Shown here in pieces: positions 62,257 through 64,000 of a stretch of DNA of 64,000 nt (within the stretch, counting starts at the first letter, position 1; each line of letters begins with the position of its first letter). The notes below the pieces were generated by a model, which was given only the letters and a program-made list of their open reading frames with translations, did not search any database and was not told the DNA's origin. Source of the stretch: Acidimicrobiaceae bacterium (GTDB lineage Bacteria > Actinomycetota > Acidimicrobiia > Acidimicrobiales > UBA8592); the NCBI GenBank assembly GCA_024641655.1, contig JAHECR010000017.1, positions 1-64,000 on the forward strand. Reading direction: 5' to 3'. The position numbers and the translations under genes were made by a program.

Positions 62257-63603
62257 TCAGTGCGGCCGCAGGGCCAGGCCGTCGGGGCGCCAGTCGGGGC
62301 CGACGAGCACCAGCTGGTTGACGGTGCACTGGCGTTCGAGGAACCCAGCCTCGCAGTACGCGAGATAGAAGCGCCACAGGCGGCAAAACCGGTCGTCGAG
62401 GTCGAGGAGCGCGATCTCGTCGAGGTTGGTGTCGAAGGTGGTGCGCCAGCGACGCAGGGTCTCGGCGTAGTGGGCCGAGAGGTCCTCGACGTCGAGGAGC
62501 TGGAGGCGTGTGTGCTTCGCGAGGGTGCGGGTGATGACCGCGATCGACGGCAGCATGCCGCCTGGGAACACGAACCGGCGGATGAAGTCCTCGGTGTGCT
62601 TGGCGGCCTCGTAGCGTCGATCGGGGACGCAGATCGCCTGCATGCCGATCATCCCGTCGGGGGCCAGACAGCGTTCGAGGGTCGAGAAGAACGCGGGGTA
62701 GTCGCGCCAGTCGACGGCCTCGATCATCTCGATGGAAACGATCCGGTCGAACCGCCCGTCGAGGTCGCGCCAGTCGTGATCGAGCAGCGTGACCCGCTCC
62801 GCGAGATCGGCCTGCTCGACGCGCCGACGAGCCTCGGCGAGTTGCTCGGAGGAGATGGTCGTGCTGGTCACCGGGCCGCCACGAGCAGCGGCACGAAGCG
62901 CGAGACCCCCCCAGCCGGTGCCGATCTCGAGGAGGTCGTGCGCCGGTCCGACGTCGAGCTTGTCGAGCAGGCGGTCGTACTTGTGGCGACTCGCGTCCGC
63001 GAGGGGGGTCGTGGCATCGGGGAACACCGCGCTCGAGTACGAGAGGGTTTCGTCGAGGAACAGCGAGAAGAACGCGTTGCCGATGTCGTAGTGGGAGGCG
63101 ATGTCGTCGCGGTTGCCCTCCCGGCCGCGGCGGGGAAAGAGGCGGCGAAGCGGGTCGGTGAGCGGGTTGCGGACCGCGGCGACACGCGCCCGGAGATCGT
63201 CGAGGGTGCCGATGTTGTTGATGATGACCCGCACCACGGTGGTGGGGTCGTCGCTGTGCCACCAGCCCTCGATGAACCCGCGTCCGAGCCCGATCGACCC
63301 CTCGGTGACCAGTGCTGTCCAGGCCCGGCCGTCGCGCACGACGATCGTCGCACCCAGCGCAGCATCGGGGTCGCCGTAGCACGTGGCTGCCCCGTCGGTG
63401 TCGACGACGTCGAGGCGGCCGTCGCGGATTCGGCGCAACAGCGCCGTGGCCGCCATCCGGGCAGCTCGAGCCCCCTTGGTCGGGAGCGGGATCGTGGTCG
63501 CATCGGCCTTCGCCAGCAGGCGTCTGGCATCGGCAGCTCCGGGCGCGGAGAATGCCGAGGTTTCGTCGCCGTCGATCGTGATGTCGTCCAGGGTGGAGCT
63601 CAT
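62257..63603 (-). CDS. cfa: Cyclopropane-fatty-acyl-phospholipid synthase family methyltransferase
   Basis: A 448-aa SAM-dependent enzyme. The N-terminal lipid-binding region ends with GFIEGWWHSDDPT; then SHYDIGNAFFSLFLD and LSYSSAVF open the catalytic domain, LLEIGTGWGG is the SAM motif, and SIEMIEAV and FIRRFVFPGG are the usual CFA synthase signatures. It methylenates or methylates unsaturated phospholipid acyl chains (cyclopropane or 10-methyl products) at the inner membrane face. ATG 63603 overlaps the DUF1365 gene stop, the usual CFA-DUF1365 pairing. Confidence 0.94.
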   Translation of the reverse strand: MSSTLDDITIDGDETSAFSAPGAADARRLLAKADATTIPLPTKGARAARMAATALLRRIRDGRLDVVDTDGAATCYGDPDAALGATIVVRDGRAWTALVTEGSIGLGRGFIEGWWHSDDPTTVVRVIINNIGTLDDLRARVAAVRNPLTDPLRRLFPRRGREGNRDDIASHYDIGNAFFSLFLDETLSYSSAVFPDATTPLADASRHKYDRLLDKLDVGPAHDLLEIGTGWGGLALRAAARGGPVTSTTISSEQLAEARRRVEQADLAERVTLLDHDWRDLDGRFDRIVSIEMIEAVDWRDYPAFFSTLERCLAPDGMIGMQAICVPDRRYEAAKHTEDFIRRFVFPGGMLPSIAVITRTLAKHTRLQLLDVEDLSAHYAETLRRWRTTFDTNLDEIALLDLDDRFCRLWRFYLAYCEAGFLERQCTVNQLVLVGPDWRPDGLALRPH

Positions 63604-64000
63604 GATGGAGTGGTCACCTCGGTGTCGGTTCGTCGTCGGGGGTGGGCAATGAACGGCACACGTTTGGCCAGCAGGCGCGCAGCTTGGATGTGAATGCCCG
63701 CGCTGACGCGATGCGCGGCCAACGGATTGTGGACGAGGAACGCTCGTCGTGCAGCAGCGGTGGGCGCGGTGCGAACGACGGAGAGACGGGTGGCCACGTG
63801 GATGGTGCCGTCGAGGGGTCTGACCACGTCGAGCTCGACCGTGATGCGGTCGCCCTCGCTTCGCAGCCGGAGCTCGTAGCAGTAGTCCTCGTCGAGGAAC
63901 GGCGACACGTGCAACACCTTCGCGAACGAGGCCCGCTGGCCGTCGCCGTCGGGGGACAGCGCCACGGGGTAGCGATGCCGCTCCTTCCAGGGAGTGTTGG
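63600..64000 (-). CDS. DUF1365 family protein, 5' part outside the window
   Basis: The C-terminal 133 or so residues of a protein whose start is beyond the right edge. Reading from the edge: NTPWKERHRYPV, then KVLHVSPFLDED, which is the conserved DUF1365 centre, and a C-terminus VSAGIHIQAARLLAKRVPF. DUF1365 genes commonly sit beside CFA synthase and amine-oxidase-like flavoproteins, and here the stop overlaps the CFA ATG. Role in lipid modification is inferred from context. Confidence 0.85.
   Translation of the reverse strand, partial: NTPWKERHRYPVALSPDGDGQRASFAKVLHVSPFLDEDYCYELRLRSEGDRITVELDVVRPLDGTIHVATRLSVVRTAPTAAARRAFLVHNPLAAHRVSAGIHIQAARLLAKRVPFIAHPRRRTDTEVTTPS

Overview
The window is GC-rich, densely packed DNA with many GTG starts, frequent ATGA/GTGA start-stop overlaps and long antisense shadow frames. 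Gene content fits an actinobacterium: several P450s, CaiB-type CoA transferase, LLM-class flavin oxidoreductases, Cox-type molybdenum hydroxylases and fused Liv transporters. The class Acidimicrobiia is my best guess, but nothing here (no rRNA, no housekeeping marker) proves it. The region reads as a catabolic/accessory block rather than core genome.

Layout. 1-13.8 kb: a P450-centred module with four P450s (three of the CYP101/P450cam type), a 3Fe-4S ferredoxin, a CaiB/BaiF CoA transferase, a 3-alpha-HSD-like SDR, an aldehyde dehydrogenase and an asymmetric heterodimeric ABC exporter sandwiched between two P450s. 13.8-35.2 kb: two branched-chain-amino-acid-type (HAAT) ABC import systems. Each has one binding lipoprotein and one LivF, but two copies of a giant LivH-LivM-LivG fusion. 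Between them lie a TauD dioxygenase, an alpha/beta hydrolase and the first CoxM-CoxS-CoxL-like molybdenum hydroxylase. 35.2-41.8 kb: an SDR plus a second Mo-hydroxylase whose small/medium subunits and large subunit are on opposite strands around a divergent promoter, then an LLM oxidoreductase. 41.8-50.7 kb: mixed enzymes (SnoaL-like, nitroreductase, PAS-GGDEF cyclase, TIM-barrel isomerase, VOC, MaoC hydratase, hydrolase, D-aminoacylase-like amidohydrolase, SDR, PPOX). 50.7-52.8 kb: a scarred segment with remnants of an acyl-CoA synthetase and an amidohydrolase around a secreted Pro/Thr-rich protein. 52.8-64 kb: two SDRs, a candidate selenoprotein of the thioredoxin/TlpA class with an in-frame UGA, a third complete CoxMSL-like operon, a spondin-domain protein, an aldo/keto reductase, an LLM oxidoreductase, a CFA synthase and the start of a DUF1365 gene running off the window.

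Working model (inference): lipoprotein-dependent importers bring in small amphipathic compounds. P450s with ferredoxin, TauD and the Mo-hydroxylases oxygenate them, and SDRs/ALDH oxidise alcohols to acids. The CoA transferase and MaoC hydratase feed beta-oxidation-like steps. CYP101-like P450s plus 3-alpha-HSD-like SDRs hint at terpenoid or steroid-like substrates, but the actual substrate cannot be read from sequence. The most unusual single observation is the in-frame UGA at 54736-54738 in a thioredoxin active-site position, followed by a SECIS-like hairpin.
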